Source: Pseudoips prasinana (lineage: Eukaryota; Arthropoda; Insecta; Lepidoptera; Nolidae). From it: a DNA stretch of 64,000 nucleotides. Shown here one piece after another: positions 53,300-64,000 of this stretch. Within the stretch, counting starts at the first letter, position 1, and every line of letters begins with the position of its first letter. A program made the translations under genes and the position numbers. The stretch covers positions 29,209,969 through 29,273,968 of the forward strand of contig OX621253.1 in NCBI GenBank assembly GCA_951640165.1, given 5' to 3'. The notes below the pieces were generated by a model. It saw only the letters and a program-made list of their open reading frames with translations, made no database searches and had not been told where the DNA came from.

Positions 53300-53540
53300 T
53301 GTGCCATAGTCCATCATGCTGGCCTAGTGCGGGTTGACAAACTTCACATGCCATCAAGATCATTTTATGGAAAACTCTTATGCAGGCTTCCTTATGATAT
53401 TTTCCTTCACCAGTTCACCGTTTTAAATACTAGATTTTTAATACCTATACACAAATAAGCTCACAAAGTCTGTGGTGTGCGCTTTGGGTTTGAACTCGAG
53501 AACACTAGTGGTTTGACCGTTGGACAGAGGAGTGAGTTAT
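53300..53540 (-). repeat. tRNA-derived SINE (CTTCACATGCC...CCTTCACC type)
   Basis: TAGTGCGGGTTGAC, TTTCCTTCACCAGTTCACCG and the minus-strand head at 53490-53535 (GGTTTGACC, TTTGAACTCGAGA) fit an abundant moth SINE pattern that I know. Diverged. Confidence 0.6.
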
Positions 53541-53544
53541 AATG

Positions 53545-53745
53545 GGTTCCATATTCATTCTACTACTACCTACTAAATTCGTTGCGGGATCCAAGACAGT
53601 TAAAGCAATTCCCCAGAACATGACTAAGCCTCGCCGCTCAGTGTCATTTCATTGTGCTCCACTGTTGATCCTGGCTTACAGGACTTGCAGTGGTGGGTAC
53701 GAGAAAGGGACTAGTCCCGTTAAAAAAAATACCTAACTACTACCT
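53545..53745 (-). repeat. Repeat H, inverse of 57110-57265
   Basis: TTGCGGGATCCAAGACAGTTAAAGC...CAGTGGTGGGTACGAG...GGGACTAGTCCCG is the reverse complement of 57110-57265. GGGACTAGTCCC is itself a palindrome. Shorter pieces are at 56337, 59410 and 60200. Confidence 0.7.
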
Positions 53746-53930
53746 GACCTCTTCCCGGTCGTGTCGGTAGTCGTCCCATCGGATCATGAGAGTGATGGAA
53801 TAGAAATTGGTCCTGTGTTTGCGCGCAGACTTGTGCACTATATATAATATGTCCCGCGCAGATGGCTAGTCTATGGATAGAATATCATCACCCCATCTCA
53901 TGCCGTGGGGGGCAATTCTGCTAGGAGAAA
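53746..53930 (+). repeat. Repeat G joined to an RTE head
   Basis: ATCGGATCATGAGAGTGATGG...TTTGCGCGCAGACTTGTGC...GGCTAGTCTATGG (inverse at 14385-14570), followed by ATAGAATATCATCACCCC, the RTE 5' region. Confidence 0.55.
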
Positions 53931-54725
53931 TCTTCGACTGTTATCTGTCCTGTGAACTCTGTGCTGGTGAACTATTGTGCCTTCTGTCTTAGTTTAATTG
54001 TGTTCGTAATAAACCGCATCTACTTAAAGTGAGTGAACGTTTGATTTCTTTTCCAACTCACACGACAAGGACATAGGGGGCAAAACTTATATACATTTAA
54101 CCCCCATTTTGGCGACACTATAGGTTATAAATGATTGCTAAAAATATTTTTGTCATGTAATTCCATTCATACAATTTTAGATATTTATGCATTGAGATTT
54201 TTGGAGGAGGCCTTTGTCTTCGCCATGGTCTTTCGGCTGATATAATCCCACTAATCACCCTAATATTATAAAGGCGAAAGTTTGTGAGTGTGTATGTTTG
54301 TTACTTCTTCAAGTCTAAACAGCTGGACGGATTTTAATAAAATTTGGTATGGAGTTAGCCGACACCCTGGATTAACAAATAGCCTAGAATTTATAAAGTT
54401 TAACACGGGTGAAACAACGGGGCACAGCTTGTGATGATGATAATGTAGATGATATCTTAAAATGTGGAAGGAGGTATGATATATATTTCGTATTTTTGAT
54501 GAAGTAGTCAAAACCAACACATGATAATAAAAATTAAAAGCAAAAATACTTTATTTGAAAGAAATATTAATAACTTATGTATTTTTTTAATTAAGTTGCT
54601 AAAGCAATCTTCAAAAATTTTTAGACTCGAATCATTATACATATAGTCACAAACGGATAGACGCAGTACAAAGGTTTCTCTCTGTAGTCATTATCTAAAA
54701 GTCATCTGGTTACAAATACTAACCA

Positions 54726-54840
54726 TTTGGTGACCCATAATTAGTTGTTCTGAGTCTGGATGTAATTTGCGTCGGTCTATTATATGTTTGTAAAGTACCC
54801 CGCGACACAGGGATTAGATACAGTAGTGCAGGCGTTGTCT
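54726..54840 (+). repeat. SINE-B body inside unit A
   Basis: GACCCATAATTAGTTGTTCTGAGTCTGG to GTACCCCGCGACACAGGG and GCAGGCG. The head is missing. Confidence 0.65.
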
Positions 54841-54848
54841 TTAAAAAA

Positions 54849-55456
54849 AACTTGAGAGGTGTCAAGGGACACCCGGATGGAATGAAGTTATTTCTTATTA
54901 TTTACTAGCTGTGCCCGCGACTTCGTCCGCGTATTAGTTTATTAGGTTTGTTTTTGTAAAATAAAAGATTTTTTTTTAAATAAAAGTAGCCTAAGTTACT
55001 CCTTATTACGTCAGCTACCTGCCAATAAAAGTCCCGTCAAAATCGGTCCAGCCATTTCAGAGATTAGCCGGAACAAACAGACAGACAGAAATTGTAAAAA
55101 ATATTATTTTGGTGTATGTACCGAATATATATTCATATTAATGTAGTAAAAACTGGTTATTTCAATATTACAAACAGACACTCCAATTTTATTTATTTGT
55201 ATAGATGTATAGATAATGTAAAAAAAACCTGTATACACCCAACAAAAATAATCGTCGCGACACCACACAGTTCAATGCGAAATAGAAATGAAAATATCTG
55301 GCTTGCTTTCTATAAGAGAGAGAGTGAGAGAGAGAGAGAGACGACGGAGAAACATGCACACGCCGCACAGCTGCAAAAAGTGCCGTGAAAACTTTTCGTA
55401 ATATTTTTTTCCGTCTAGCCCCCTTTCACAACGCGCGATAAGGAACTTCGTTCCAA
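54849..55456 (+). repeat. R300 copy 4, split by the CTAGCTG repeat
   Basis: Left piece 54849-54904, right piece about 55213-55456. The insert (54905-55212) begins CTAGCTGTGCCCGCGACTTC, contains CCGGAACAAACAGACAGAC and ends TATAGATGTATAGATA. The R300 text resumes without loss. Confidence 0.8.
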
Positions 55457-57374
55457 AAATGTCAATTATATCAACAACCTAAGCAAAGTAGGCAATGCAA
55501 CAGTCATCGAAAGTAGGTCAATATCAAACAATAAACAGCCCAGGAGGCAGGTAAAATAGTATTAGTTCCTCCATAGTAACTCTAGACCGAAGTAATTCCA
55601 AGAAACAGGTTGGAACTTGGAACAGACGGAATTGCATCAGAAAGCGGCCGTTCGTCAAGGTGGCACGGCGGCGGCGAAGACACAAACTTCACCTACTATT
55701 TTACAAAATGTTTGTCCGGAAAATAGTATTAGGTGGGGCCTATAGGAACGCGATTTAAAGCCTGATTTTTAAGTGAAAGTATATGATAATTACTTCTTTA
55801 CTTGAAATTGAGACTAGTGCCGTAACTAGCCTTTTCTACGCCCTATGAGAAATTCTATAACTGCGCCCTTGATTTTTTTAAAGATATTATAGGTACCCAT
55901 GCCCAGAAATGAGCGCGATGATTTGTCTTATTTAACAGATGTTTTTGATGATACCTGCATGTAGTTACGTATGTAATTTGATTGATTTGATGTGATCAAG
56001 TACTAGGGGCGCAGCGCGAACTTATCAGGAGCAAACTGAACCAAAACTGAAAAATAATAGTCCTGTCTATTCAGGCCATTCTTGCGTCCCCCAGAGTCTA
56101 CGCCCCGTGCCTGGGCATCGGTGGCGGAGTGAGATATTATAAATTGAAACGTCCGGTGGGGATTGAATCCTTTACCAAGCCAGTCATCTCAGTTTGGGGT
56201 CTAAATTTGCGCTTAGCATTGCGAAAAATTGGCTATTGTGGAGATCCTTTTGGCTGATACGATGATGATGATTGTTGCGAAAAATAGTATAAAACGATAA
56301 AAGAATAGTGAATAATTTAATATCGGGACTCGTTACCATCACTGCAACCCCCGTAAGGCATGATCAACAGTGGCACACAAGGTCATGACACTGAGTGGCG
56401 AGGCTCAGGCATCTCCCGGATGGATTTGAATGAAAATCAAAATGATGATGAGATGGGTTATATCCTGAAAAAAAATTTAACTTGTGTGTAAAACCGCTGG
56501 TGCTACTAATAAATATAATCCAGTAACAATTAAAGCATGGTTCCGTACCGAATAATCTCTATATTTCTATAACCTTATTCTTTAGAAGTCCGTTAAAATC
56601 ACTGAAGTTAAAAGGTCGCTCAAGTTAAAAGGTCAATCAAATTATACAGTTGCTCAAGTTATAAATATTAAGGTTGGTACGTTTAGATGTTTGTTACTCA
56701 ATCACTAAAAAACGACTGGACGCAAGAGAATGAAATTTGAAATTGCTAACTTGTTTGTAAATCCATTGGTAGAGCCACTACGAAATATAATATATAATAA
56801 AATAAAATAAGTTTCCTTTATTGTGTGCTTCTATTCGCTCATGTATTTTTAAGTACTAACCATTGATCTAGTGGCCCTACACAAAAATTAAATCTACATT
56901 TGTATTCAAGGGCCGCACATAAAGTTCTACAGTGTTCGACAATATAAATCAATTCAACAACTTTGTATACAATAAAGCTTTCACAACGGAATAAGACGAC
57001 TTTTTTCAATAAGATTTGAATTCATTTCACTCCAGTCTTGCCTCGACAACTGATGGACGAAAGCTCCCCCAAGGATCTCCACATTGTCAATCTTTTGTTT
57101 TTAGAAAGGTGTTTTTTTAGCGGGACTAGTCCCTCCCTCTTACCCACCACTGCAACTCCTGTAAGCCAGGATGAACAGTGGCACACAATGAAATGTAACT
57201 GAGCGGTAAGGCTCAGGCATGTCCCGGAGAATCGCTTTAACTGTCTTGGATCCCGCAACGAATTTAATCATAAAGAGAGGAGGAGGAGTCAGAAAATTAA
57301 TAGTTCCACAAATAATAAGGTTTCCATTGCTGTTGTGTCACGGAATGCTAAAAAGATACAAAAGCCTACTAAAC

Positions 57375-60303
57375 ATACATCTAACCCAATATTGGCGACA
57401 CTATAGGTTATTAATGATTGCTAAAAATATGTTTTTCCTGTAATTCAAATCATACAATTTTAGATATTTATACATTGAGATTTTTGGAGGAGGCCTTTGT
57501 CTTTGCCATGGTCTTTTGGCTGATATAATCACCCTAATATTATAAAGGCGAAAGTTTGTGAGTGTGTATGTTTGTTACTTCTTCAAGTCTAAACAGTTGG
57601 AGCGATTTTCATAAAATTTGGTATGGAGTTAGCTGACACCCTGGATTGACACATAGGCTATAAAGTTTAGCGCGGGTAAAACTGCGGGGCACAGCTAGTG
57701 ATGATGATAATGTCGAGGATATCTTAAAATGTGGAAGAAAGCATGATATATATTTTATGTTTTTAAAATTAAAAGCAAAAATACTTTATTTGAAATAAAT
57801 ATTAATAACTTATGTACTTTTAAATTAAGTTGCTAAAGCAATCTTCAAAAAATTTTAGACTCACATTATACATATAGTCACAAACGGATAGACACAGTAC
57901 AAAGGTTTATCTCTGTAGTCATTATCCAAAAGGTTACAAATAGTAACCATAACAAAAGTTTTAAGGACTTCTGTTTTAATCCTCTGTTTTAATGTATAGT
58001 TCGTAGTTGTCCGGCGCGAGACTCGACCCCGCGACACGAAGCGGCGAGGCTACTGTCTTAGCCGCTGAGCCACACGTGCAGTCGGACGTGTGGCAGTCTG
58101 GATGTAATTTGCGTCGGTCTATTATATGTTTGTAAAGTACCCCGCGACACAGGGATTAGATACAGTAGTGCAGGCGTTGTCTTTAAAAAAAACTTGAGAG
58201 GTGTCAAGGGACACCCGGATGGAACGAAGTTATTTCTTATTATTTGCTAGCTGTGCCCGCGACTTCGTCCGCGTATTAGTTTATTAGGTTTGTTTTTGTA
58301 AAATAAAAGAATTTTTCTAAAATAAAAGTAGCCTAAGTTACTCCTTATTACATCAGCTACCTGCCAATAAAAGTCCCGTCAAAATCGGTCCAGCCATTTC
58401 AGAGATTAGCCGGAACAAACAGACAGACAGACAGACAAAAATTGTAAAAAATATTATTTTGGTGTATGTACCGAATATATATTCATATTAATGTAGTAAA
58501 AACCGGTTATTTCAATATTACAAACAGACACTCCAATTTTATTTATTTGTATAGATGTATAGATTATGTATTAGTAGGTCAATATCAAACAATAAACAGC
58601 CCAGGAGGAAGGTAAAATAGTATTATTTCCTCCATAGTAACTCTAGACTGAAGTAATTCCAAGGAACAGGTTGGAACTTGGAACAGACGGAATTGCATCA
58701 GAAGGCGGCCGTTCGTCAAGGTGGCACGGCGGCGGCGAAGACACAAACTTCACCTACTATTTTACAAAATGTTTGTCCGGAAAATAGTATTAGGTGGGGC
58801 CTATAAAAACGCGATTTAAAGCCTGTTTTTAAATTGAGAGTACATGATAATTACTTCTTTACTTGAAATTGAGATTAGTGCCGTAAGTAACCTTTTCTAC
58901 GCCATATGAGGACTTCTATGACGGCGCCCTTGATTTCTAAAGATATTATAGGTACGCTAGTCAAGAAATGAGCGCGATGATCTTATTTAACAGATGTTTT
59001 TGATGATACCTGCATGTAGTTCCGTATGTAATTTCATTGATTTGATGTGATCAGGGACTAGGGGCGCAGCGGGAATTTATCAGGAGCAAACTGAACCAAA
59101 ATTAAAAAATAATAGTCCTGTCTGTTCAGGCCATTCTTGCGCCCCCCAGAGTCTACGCCCCGTGCCTGGGCATCGGTGGCGGATTGGGATATTATAAATT
59201 GAAACGTCCGGTGGGGATTGAATCCTTTACCAATCTAGTCATCTCAGTATGGGGTCTAAATTTGCGCTTAGCATTGCGAAAAATTGGCTATTGTGGAGAT
59301 CCTTGGGGAAGGCATTTGTCTGATGTCTTTCGGCTGATATGACGATGATGATTGTTGCGTAAAATAGTATAAAACGATTCATGAGCAATAAATTCTTTAA
59401 TATCGGGACTCGTAACCATCACTGCAACTCCCGTAAGGCAGGATCAACAATGGCACACAAGGTCATGACACTGAGTGATGAGGCTCAGGCATGTCCCAGA
59501 TGGATTTGAATGAAAATCGAAATGGAGATGGATTATACCCTGAAAAAAATGTTAACTTGTGTGTAAAACCGCTGGTGCTTCTAATAAATATAATGCAGTA
59601 ACATTTTAAGGATGGTTCCGTACCGAATAATCTCTATGTTTCTATAACCTTATTCTTTAGAAGTCCGTTAAAATCCCTCAAGTTAAAAGGTCAATCAAAT
59701 TAAACAGTTGCTCAAGTTATAAATATTAACGTTTGTACGGTTAGATGTTTGTTACTCAATCACTGAAAAACGCTTGGACGCAAGAGAATGAAATTTGAAA
59801 TGGCTAACTTGTATCTAAAACCATTGGTAGAGCCACTAAGAAATATAATATATAAAAAAATTAAATAAGTTTCCTTTGTTGTGTGCTTCTATAACCTCAG
59901 ACTTTTAAAGTCGGCAAAAATTCGCTCATGTTTTGTTGTCAAGTATTAACCATTGATCTAGTGGCCCTACACAAAAATTAAATCTACATTTGTATTCAAG
60001 GGCCGCACATAAAGTTCTACAGTGTTTGACAATATAAATCAATGCAACAACTTTGTATACAATAAAGCTTTCACAACGGAATAAGACGACTTTTTTCAAT
60101 AAGATTTGAATTCATTTCACTCCAGTCTTGCCTCCACAACTGATGGACGAAAGCTCCCCCAAGGATCTCCACATTGTCTATCTTTTTTTTTTTTTAAAGG
60201 TGTTTTTTTAACGGGACTCGTCCCTCCCTCTTACCCACCACTGCAAGCCAGGATCAACAGTGGCACACAATGAAATGACACTAAGCTGTGAGGCTCAGGC
60301 CGA
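57375..60303 (+). repeat. Tandem duplication, unit B
   Basis: Collinear with unit A, with two large differences: an added SINE-B head (minus strand, about 58008-58080) and a 289-base deletion that removed the right half of R300 (join at 58570/58573). Confidence 0.85.
57990..58185. repeat. SINE-B head (minus) beside SINE-B body (plus) in unit B
   Basis: The minus-strand tRNA-like head GTGGCTCAGCGGCTAAGACAG lies at 58008-58075; the plus-strand body resumes at CAGTCTGGATGTAATTTG. Unit A has only the body, so the head arrived later. Confidence 0.65.
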
Positions 60304-60329
60304 GAAACTACTCAGCATTTAGAAAGGTG

Positions 60330-60780
60330 TTCCTCAGCCACCTTTAGTCCAGACCACGGGATTCGCTCGCGCATTCACCGCAGTCTGGACAGGTGCTGGC
60401 TCACTTTTAAGTGAGCTCCACTTCCATTGGGGGTATTGATGCCCCCCAATGTAAGAGAAGCGCGCGCAGAACACGGCGCGCCACCATATCGGGCTTATTC
60501 TGGTCGGAGGACTGCCTCAAGTCCACCGCCCGCAGCCACTGCCACAGGCCTCATGGAGGCCGGAGATTGGCGACATGCGCCTTCTGGCGCCCGCTTCTCC
60601 AAGCGCGGCTTGGGTGGGAAGACAGTGCCTCCCGTTCTCGCTCCGCCACCTCTTTTGAACATTGTCAGTCTTGCGCTGACTGCATCCAACGACTTCCAGC
60701 GATACTCACAAGATTTTCAAGATTCCTCAACCAGGATAAACTTTTGAAAATGGCAGCCATGCACCAATAACAGGCTACCC
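60330..60780 (+). other. GC-rich segment, origin unknown
   Basis: About 450 bases far richer in CpG than anything near it (GCGCGCGCAGAACACGGCGCG, TCTGGCGCCCGCTTCTCC). Two overlapping ORFs (119 and 106 codons) and one antisense ORF lack family motifs; overlap in several frames is what GC-rich DNA gives by chance. It lies just past unit B and before an RTE-derived element. Confidence 0.5.
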
Positions 60781-60789
60781 TGCTTTTCT

Positions 60790-61017
60790 GCTATGTGGTG
60801 ACGGCATAGAATATCATCACCCTATCTTATCCCGTGAGTGGCGTAGAAATCAACCGAAGGAATACCTACCAAAGAACGGGCAGCAGCGTTTTTCTGTGAA
60901 CTATGACCATCAAACTGCGATCGCAAACCCGTCTGCTAAGCGTGGCGATTATGGCATATCGCCCTCATTCTTTGGGGATGCTTTTGTCCAGCCGTGGACG
61001 TACTTTACCTGGCATAA
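60790..61017 (+). repeat. RTE-derived short element, clearest copy
   Basis: GCTATGTGGTGACGGCATAG head, GAACGGGCAGCAGCG, CGTCTGCTAAGCGTGGCG, then CATTCTTTGGGGATGCTTTTGTCCAGCCGTGGACGTACTTT, the RTE 3' tail. About 190 bases of RTE 5' end plus about 60 of the 3' end; nothing of the coding middle. Confidence 0.8.
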
Positions 61018-61228
61018 TGATCCTGTTGTTTGGCATAGTCATTTCACGAAATCCCAAGCATCTGTGATTTTAAAACCTACAACACACGGGCTTCGACTTA
61101 CCTTTTCCGCCTCGTCATCGAACATCGTCCTTCCGTGGTTGTTTCAGAATTGCTGCGAGTTGTAGATGGAACATTTTATTGCCATCATTTCTAAGAGCTC
61201 AGTCGCTCAGGCGCTCATAGCCAGATGT
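61018..61228. other. Short unassigned stretch
   Basis: No ORF with a motif. Confidence 0.4.
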
Positions 61229-61229
61229 T

Positions 61230-61450
61230 CTGAGGAGGTTAAGCAACTAGGCCCGCGGTCAGCCCATAGATGGGTGACCGCAAAAGTGGTTTAATTTCTG
61301 AGCGTCTCCGTGCTTCGGAGGGCATGTTAAGCTGTCGGTCCCGATTGTACCCATTAGGCAACAGTCGTTAAGCCATGTCAGAGGTCTACTGGGCGGCTTG
61401 AACAACTCTGACACTAGGCTAACCACAGCCTATATGATAAGTAAGTAAGT
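61230..61450 (+). repeat. 5S-rRNA-derived SINE, clearest copy
   Basis: GGTTAAGCAACTAGGCCCGC, then GGTCAGCCCATAGATGGGTGACCG, aligns base for base with the A-box, intermediate element and C-box of insect 5S rRNA. The body is AAAGTGGTTTAATTTCTGAG, CCGTGCTTCGGAGGGC and CAGAGGTCTACTGGGCGGC, with a (TAAG)n end. At least eight other copies or pieces are in the window. Confidence 0.82.
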
Positions 61451-61764
61451 AAGACATATTTGTATTCATTTCGTAGTTGGTTCGGTAGTCATCTACTTAA
61501 GTAACAAAAATCCGTCGTTTGATCTTTCATGTTTACTCATTACTCATCTTCTTTCTCCTTTCACCTCAATCGGCAGTAACTCTGATGCAGTATACATTAA
61601 TCGTCTTGTACTTAGTCTGGTCTTTGTCATTGGTTTTTCACACAATAATCAATCAAATCTGTAACCATCTCGCTGTCCCTAATCTTTGCAGTTGTGCACT
61701 TGACATACATAACATACATAGTAGATAAATTCCTTCAGTAATCAAAGAGCAACCATATAACACA

Positions 61765-62034
61765 TTTAAGACTAGACTGATTACTGTATTACTAGAAAGG
61801 TGCTACTATTCAGTTACGGATTATTTAAATGATTCATTCGAATTATAGTTTTGTAGTTTAATTAAATAGAAATTTAATTTAGTAATTTATTTGATTCCCT
61901 ATTTAGTTTTATTTTAGTTTTTAGTCATTGCAATGTTTGTATGCCAAATTGGCAGAATGTACTGGGTATCTTTTTTATTTATAACATCACATATTTTAAT
62001 CACCTACATTCTATGCAAATAAAGAATTATTATT
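61765..62034 (+). pseudogene. LINE C-terminal remnant and 3' UTR
   Basis: TFKTRLITVLLERCYYSVTD, YLNDSFEL then stop: the very end of a CR1/Jockey-like pol. The 3' UTR words TGTATGCCAAATTGGCAG and AATAAAGAATTATTATTATC follow. No RT domain. Confidence 0.65.
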
Positions 62035-62037
62035 ATC

Positions 62038-62371
62038 ACACTATTGATTGTAATAAATGGCAAAATTATCGCAATAATTACTAACGTACAACCACGAAAT
62101 ATAGAATTAAACATAATTTAAGTTTTTGTTTGAATAAATGGCAATTCATTTAAGTTTCCCGCCACGCATACTGACGCTATGCTCAGAGTTAACTAAAGAG
62201 TATGAAACAAACTATGTTAGCGCTAGGCCAAAGAGAAAATAATATAAGCGAAATGGATTGCTAATGTCAGTAATTACATTTACTTTTTATTTTTAAAAGT
62301 CACTTTTGGTTTCAATTTAGTTTCTATTTGTATAAATATTTAATTACTGATAAATTTACCCCTCTTCTATG
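62038..62371 (+). repeat. Local duplication, unit 1
   Basis: CACTATTGATTGTAATAAATGG to TAAATTTACCCCTCTTCTATG aligns with 62537-62846. No ORF. Confidence 0.8.
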
Positions 62372-62379
62372 TTATTGTA

Positions 62380-62513
62380 CAGACGCCAGCACATCCAGCT
62401 ACCCCAATCTGTCAAATTACTTTATAGGTTTCCCACTTTATCACAAAAGCATAAGGTCCACTTTCAATTGGGGAAATTTGACAGATTGGGTTACCTTGAT
62501 GTGCTGGCGTCTG
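62380..62513. mobile_element. MITE, copy 3
   Basis: 134 bp, CAGACGCCAGCACAT...ATGTGCTGGCGTCTG, with TA on both sides (378-379 and 514-515). It lies exactly between the two duplicated units. Confidence 0.88.
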
Positions 62514-62536
62514 TACCTGACACACAACACAGATCA

Positions 62537-62846
62537 CACTATTGATTGTAATAAATGGTCAAAATATCGCAATAATTACTAACGTACAACCATGACATAT
62601 AGAATTAAAATAATTTAAGTTTCCCGCCTCGCATACTGACGCTATGCTCACAGTTAATCAAAGAGTATGTAACAAACTTTATTATACGTTTATTGTTAGC
62701 TAGGCCAAAGAGTAAATAAAATAAGCTAAATAAATCGCTAACGTCAGTAATTTCTTTTTTATTTTACAAGTCACTTTTGGTTTAAATACATATAATTTTC
62801 TTTTCTATTAATATATTATTACTGATAAATTTACCCATCTTTCATG
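62537..62846 (+). repeat. Local duplication, unit 2
   Basis: Collinear with unit 1, with small indels. It is not followed by a MITE. Confidence 0.8.
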
Positions 62847-63015
62847 ACAATAACTTAGTACAAGCTAGCTAAATATCATTACTGTTATAAAATAAATTTT
62901 ATAAATGTTTTCATACAATCCGTGTACCTAAATATCTATGTAACTAGAAATAATTACGTACACTCAATTATATTACTACAAACATGTTCTGACTATTTAC
63001 AAGCGCTTTTTCCTT
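62847..63015 (+). repeat. Repeat family F, short 3' piece
   Basis: GACAATAACTTAGTACAAGC to GACTATTTACAAGCGCTTTTT matches the 3' part of 29867-30345. 5'-truncated. Confidence 0.75.
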
Positions 63016-63254
63016 TAAAACGGTTGTTATATATAGTTAAAGTCGACTATAAGTTTATTAAAACAGTAAATATTTTTGCATATTAACAAGCAACTTATTT
63101 GCAGCAAAATTATATACCCATCACGTGTTTTACTCCGCTGCGGACCAATCTCAGGGGATATGAACTCATCGAACCTTCCAACGTGGTGCTCGTAATTTGC
63201 TTATTTATACAGTCCTCTTTCATTGTGCATATTAATTGCAGAAGGGTGGGATTT

Positions 63255-63375
63255 TATTATAGTTACATACATAAACTCACGCCTGTTTCCCAGAGGGGTA
63301 GGCAGAGACAACGGATTTGTCACAATCTTTTCACACCTCTTTTCCCTCATTTGCTGTCATTATATTTTTTTTATA
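63255..63375 (-). pseudogene. LINE fragment, GSESWVWQKKNES family
   Basis: The minus strand has CAAATCCGTTGTCTCTGCC, then CCCCTCTGGGAAACAGGCG (SVVSAYPSG), the last part of the family as at 36840-36880. Confidence 0.6.
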
Positions 63376-63424
63376 CCTTAGACAATATTCGTATGGACAC
63401 AGCAATGTAACTAAAATAATAATA

Positions 63425-63630
63425 ATATCCTTGGACATTATTATACATAATATATTACACACACGGCCATCTGATCCCAAAATAAACAGAGCTTATACTA
63501 TGGAAACCAGATAACTGATATATTACATAATTATACTACTTTTCTTTTGTAAATACATATTTATATATAGATAATGATACCCAGACAGACAAATAGATAT
63601 TTTCATGCCAACCGGGCCCGTCTAAACTAA
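63425..63630 (-). repeat. SINE-A2, mostly complete
   Basis: The minus strand ends with CTCTGTTTATTTTGGGATCAG at the left and begins near CGGGCCCGGTTGGCATG at the right. The tRNA head is partly lost. Confidence 0.7.
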
Positions 63631-63914
63631 AAGTTGCTACTAGTACGCAAATTCAAAATTACAGTCTCACATGTCGTAATCATGGTCTTTTGGGCACCAT
63701 CGGAAGACCAGCGTTACAGTAATAATTTGCTGAGGTAGGCGCCTTTTCTTCGCCTTTAGTGCGATGTGTACTAATTTAAGTTAAGGATTATCTGCACGTG
63801 TTCGTTATAAACCTTTCTTCTTTCTTCCAAAAGACATCCCAGGGGAGCTGACAAGCCCCGAAAATTTAGCCTCTCTAGGGCGTTCGACCAAAGAAGTTAC
63901 AAAAGACAAGACTA
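63631..63914. other. Unassigned spacer
   Basis: No gene or recognised repeat. Confidence 0.4.
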
Positions 63915-64000
63915 TCGCTGCGAGCATGAGGAGGACTAACGTGCTCTCCGAAGCACGAATTAACAATTTTGGCGGTCACCCATCTATGAACTGACCGCGA
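63915..64000 (-). repeat. 5S-SINE, cut by the window end
   Basis: ACGTGCTCTCCGAAGCACG...GGTCACCCATCTATGAACTGACCGCG: the inverse of the body start and the 5S C-box. It continues beyond the window. Confidence 0.7.

Larger units (their letters stand above)
54091..57228 (+). repeat. Tandem duplication, unit A
   Basis: From ATACATTTAACCCC to the AGGCTCAGGCATG word it aligns in order with 57375-60303. It includes an RTE tail, family C, SINE-B body, R300 split by another repeat, a GC-rich GGCACGGCGGCGGCG word and repeat H. No ORF over 100 codons is shared. Confidence 0.85.

Noticed and set aside
60411..60770. 119-codon ORF with overlapping 106-codon frame
   Set aside because: GC-rich DNA opens several frames by chance; no motif, no start context, no splice signals.

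Overview
The window looks like TE-dense intergenic DNA from a lepidopteran insect (moth or butterfly). The evidence is the AT-rich background, no bacterial-type gene packing, tRNA-derived SINE tails, the 'AGGGTTCCGT...CTTGGCC' and 'GAAGTCGGTT' dispersed repeats that I associate with moth and butterfly genomes, a mariner transposon, and a (CCTAA)n insect-type telomere-like tract. I found no convincing intact host gene. The only possible host-type coding sequence is a short MADF-like stretch near 41.9-42.1 kb.
Layout. 0-10 kb: small repeats (tRNA-like SINEs, a 5S-rRNA-like SINE, an approximately 300-bp family here called R300, hairpins) and 5'-truncated LINE fragments. 10.25-13.35 kb: a 3.1-kb fold-back element with two inverted arms of about 1.3 kb. 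Its ORF (about 284 aa) belongs to a family I cannot name and is cut off by the second arm; the element sits in the 3' part of an older LINE. 14-18 kb: a MITE, a retroposon called element E, a Penelope-like GIY-YIG fragment and LINE 3' ends. 18.1-28.5 kb: a long non-LTR retrotransposon (coiled-coil ORF1; endonuclease/RT ORF2 with two frameshifts) interrupted by a complete 5.2-kb Ty3/gypsy-type LTR element on the minus strand whose LTRs appear identical. 28.5-30.3 kb: an apparently intact DD34D mariner inside another repeat. 30.4-42 kb: LINE tails, SINEs, a 930-bp TIR element, palindromes and a Penelope terminal hairpin. 42.7-46.4 kb: two copies of a noncoding TIR element of about 0.78 kb around a perfect 42-bp-stem hairpin. 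47.7-51.7 kb: a truncated minus-strand RTE LINE, then an almost full-length plus-strand RTE LINE with a 12-bp target-site duplication, one frameshift and one CGA-to-TGA stop. 53.5-60.3 kb: a tandem duplication with units of about 3 kb. 60.3-64 kb: a GC-rich stretch, more SINEs, a LINE tail and a small duplication carrying a MITE.
How the parts relate. The autonomous elements (RTE, the 18-28 kb LINE, the LTR element, mariner) supply plausible machinery, and the small elements look like their parasites or offspring. Several short repeats carry both the RTE 5' end and the RTE 3' tail with the middle deleted. Others have a 5S-rRNA-like or tRNA-like promoter head. Nested insertions give a relative age order.
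Limits. Clade names are from motif memory, not searches. Repeat borders are by eye, usually within about 10-20 bases. Identity values are impressions unless a count is stated.
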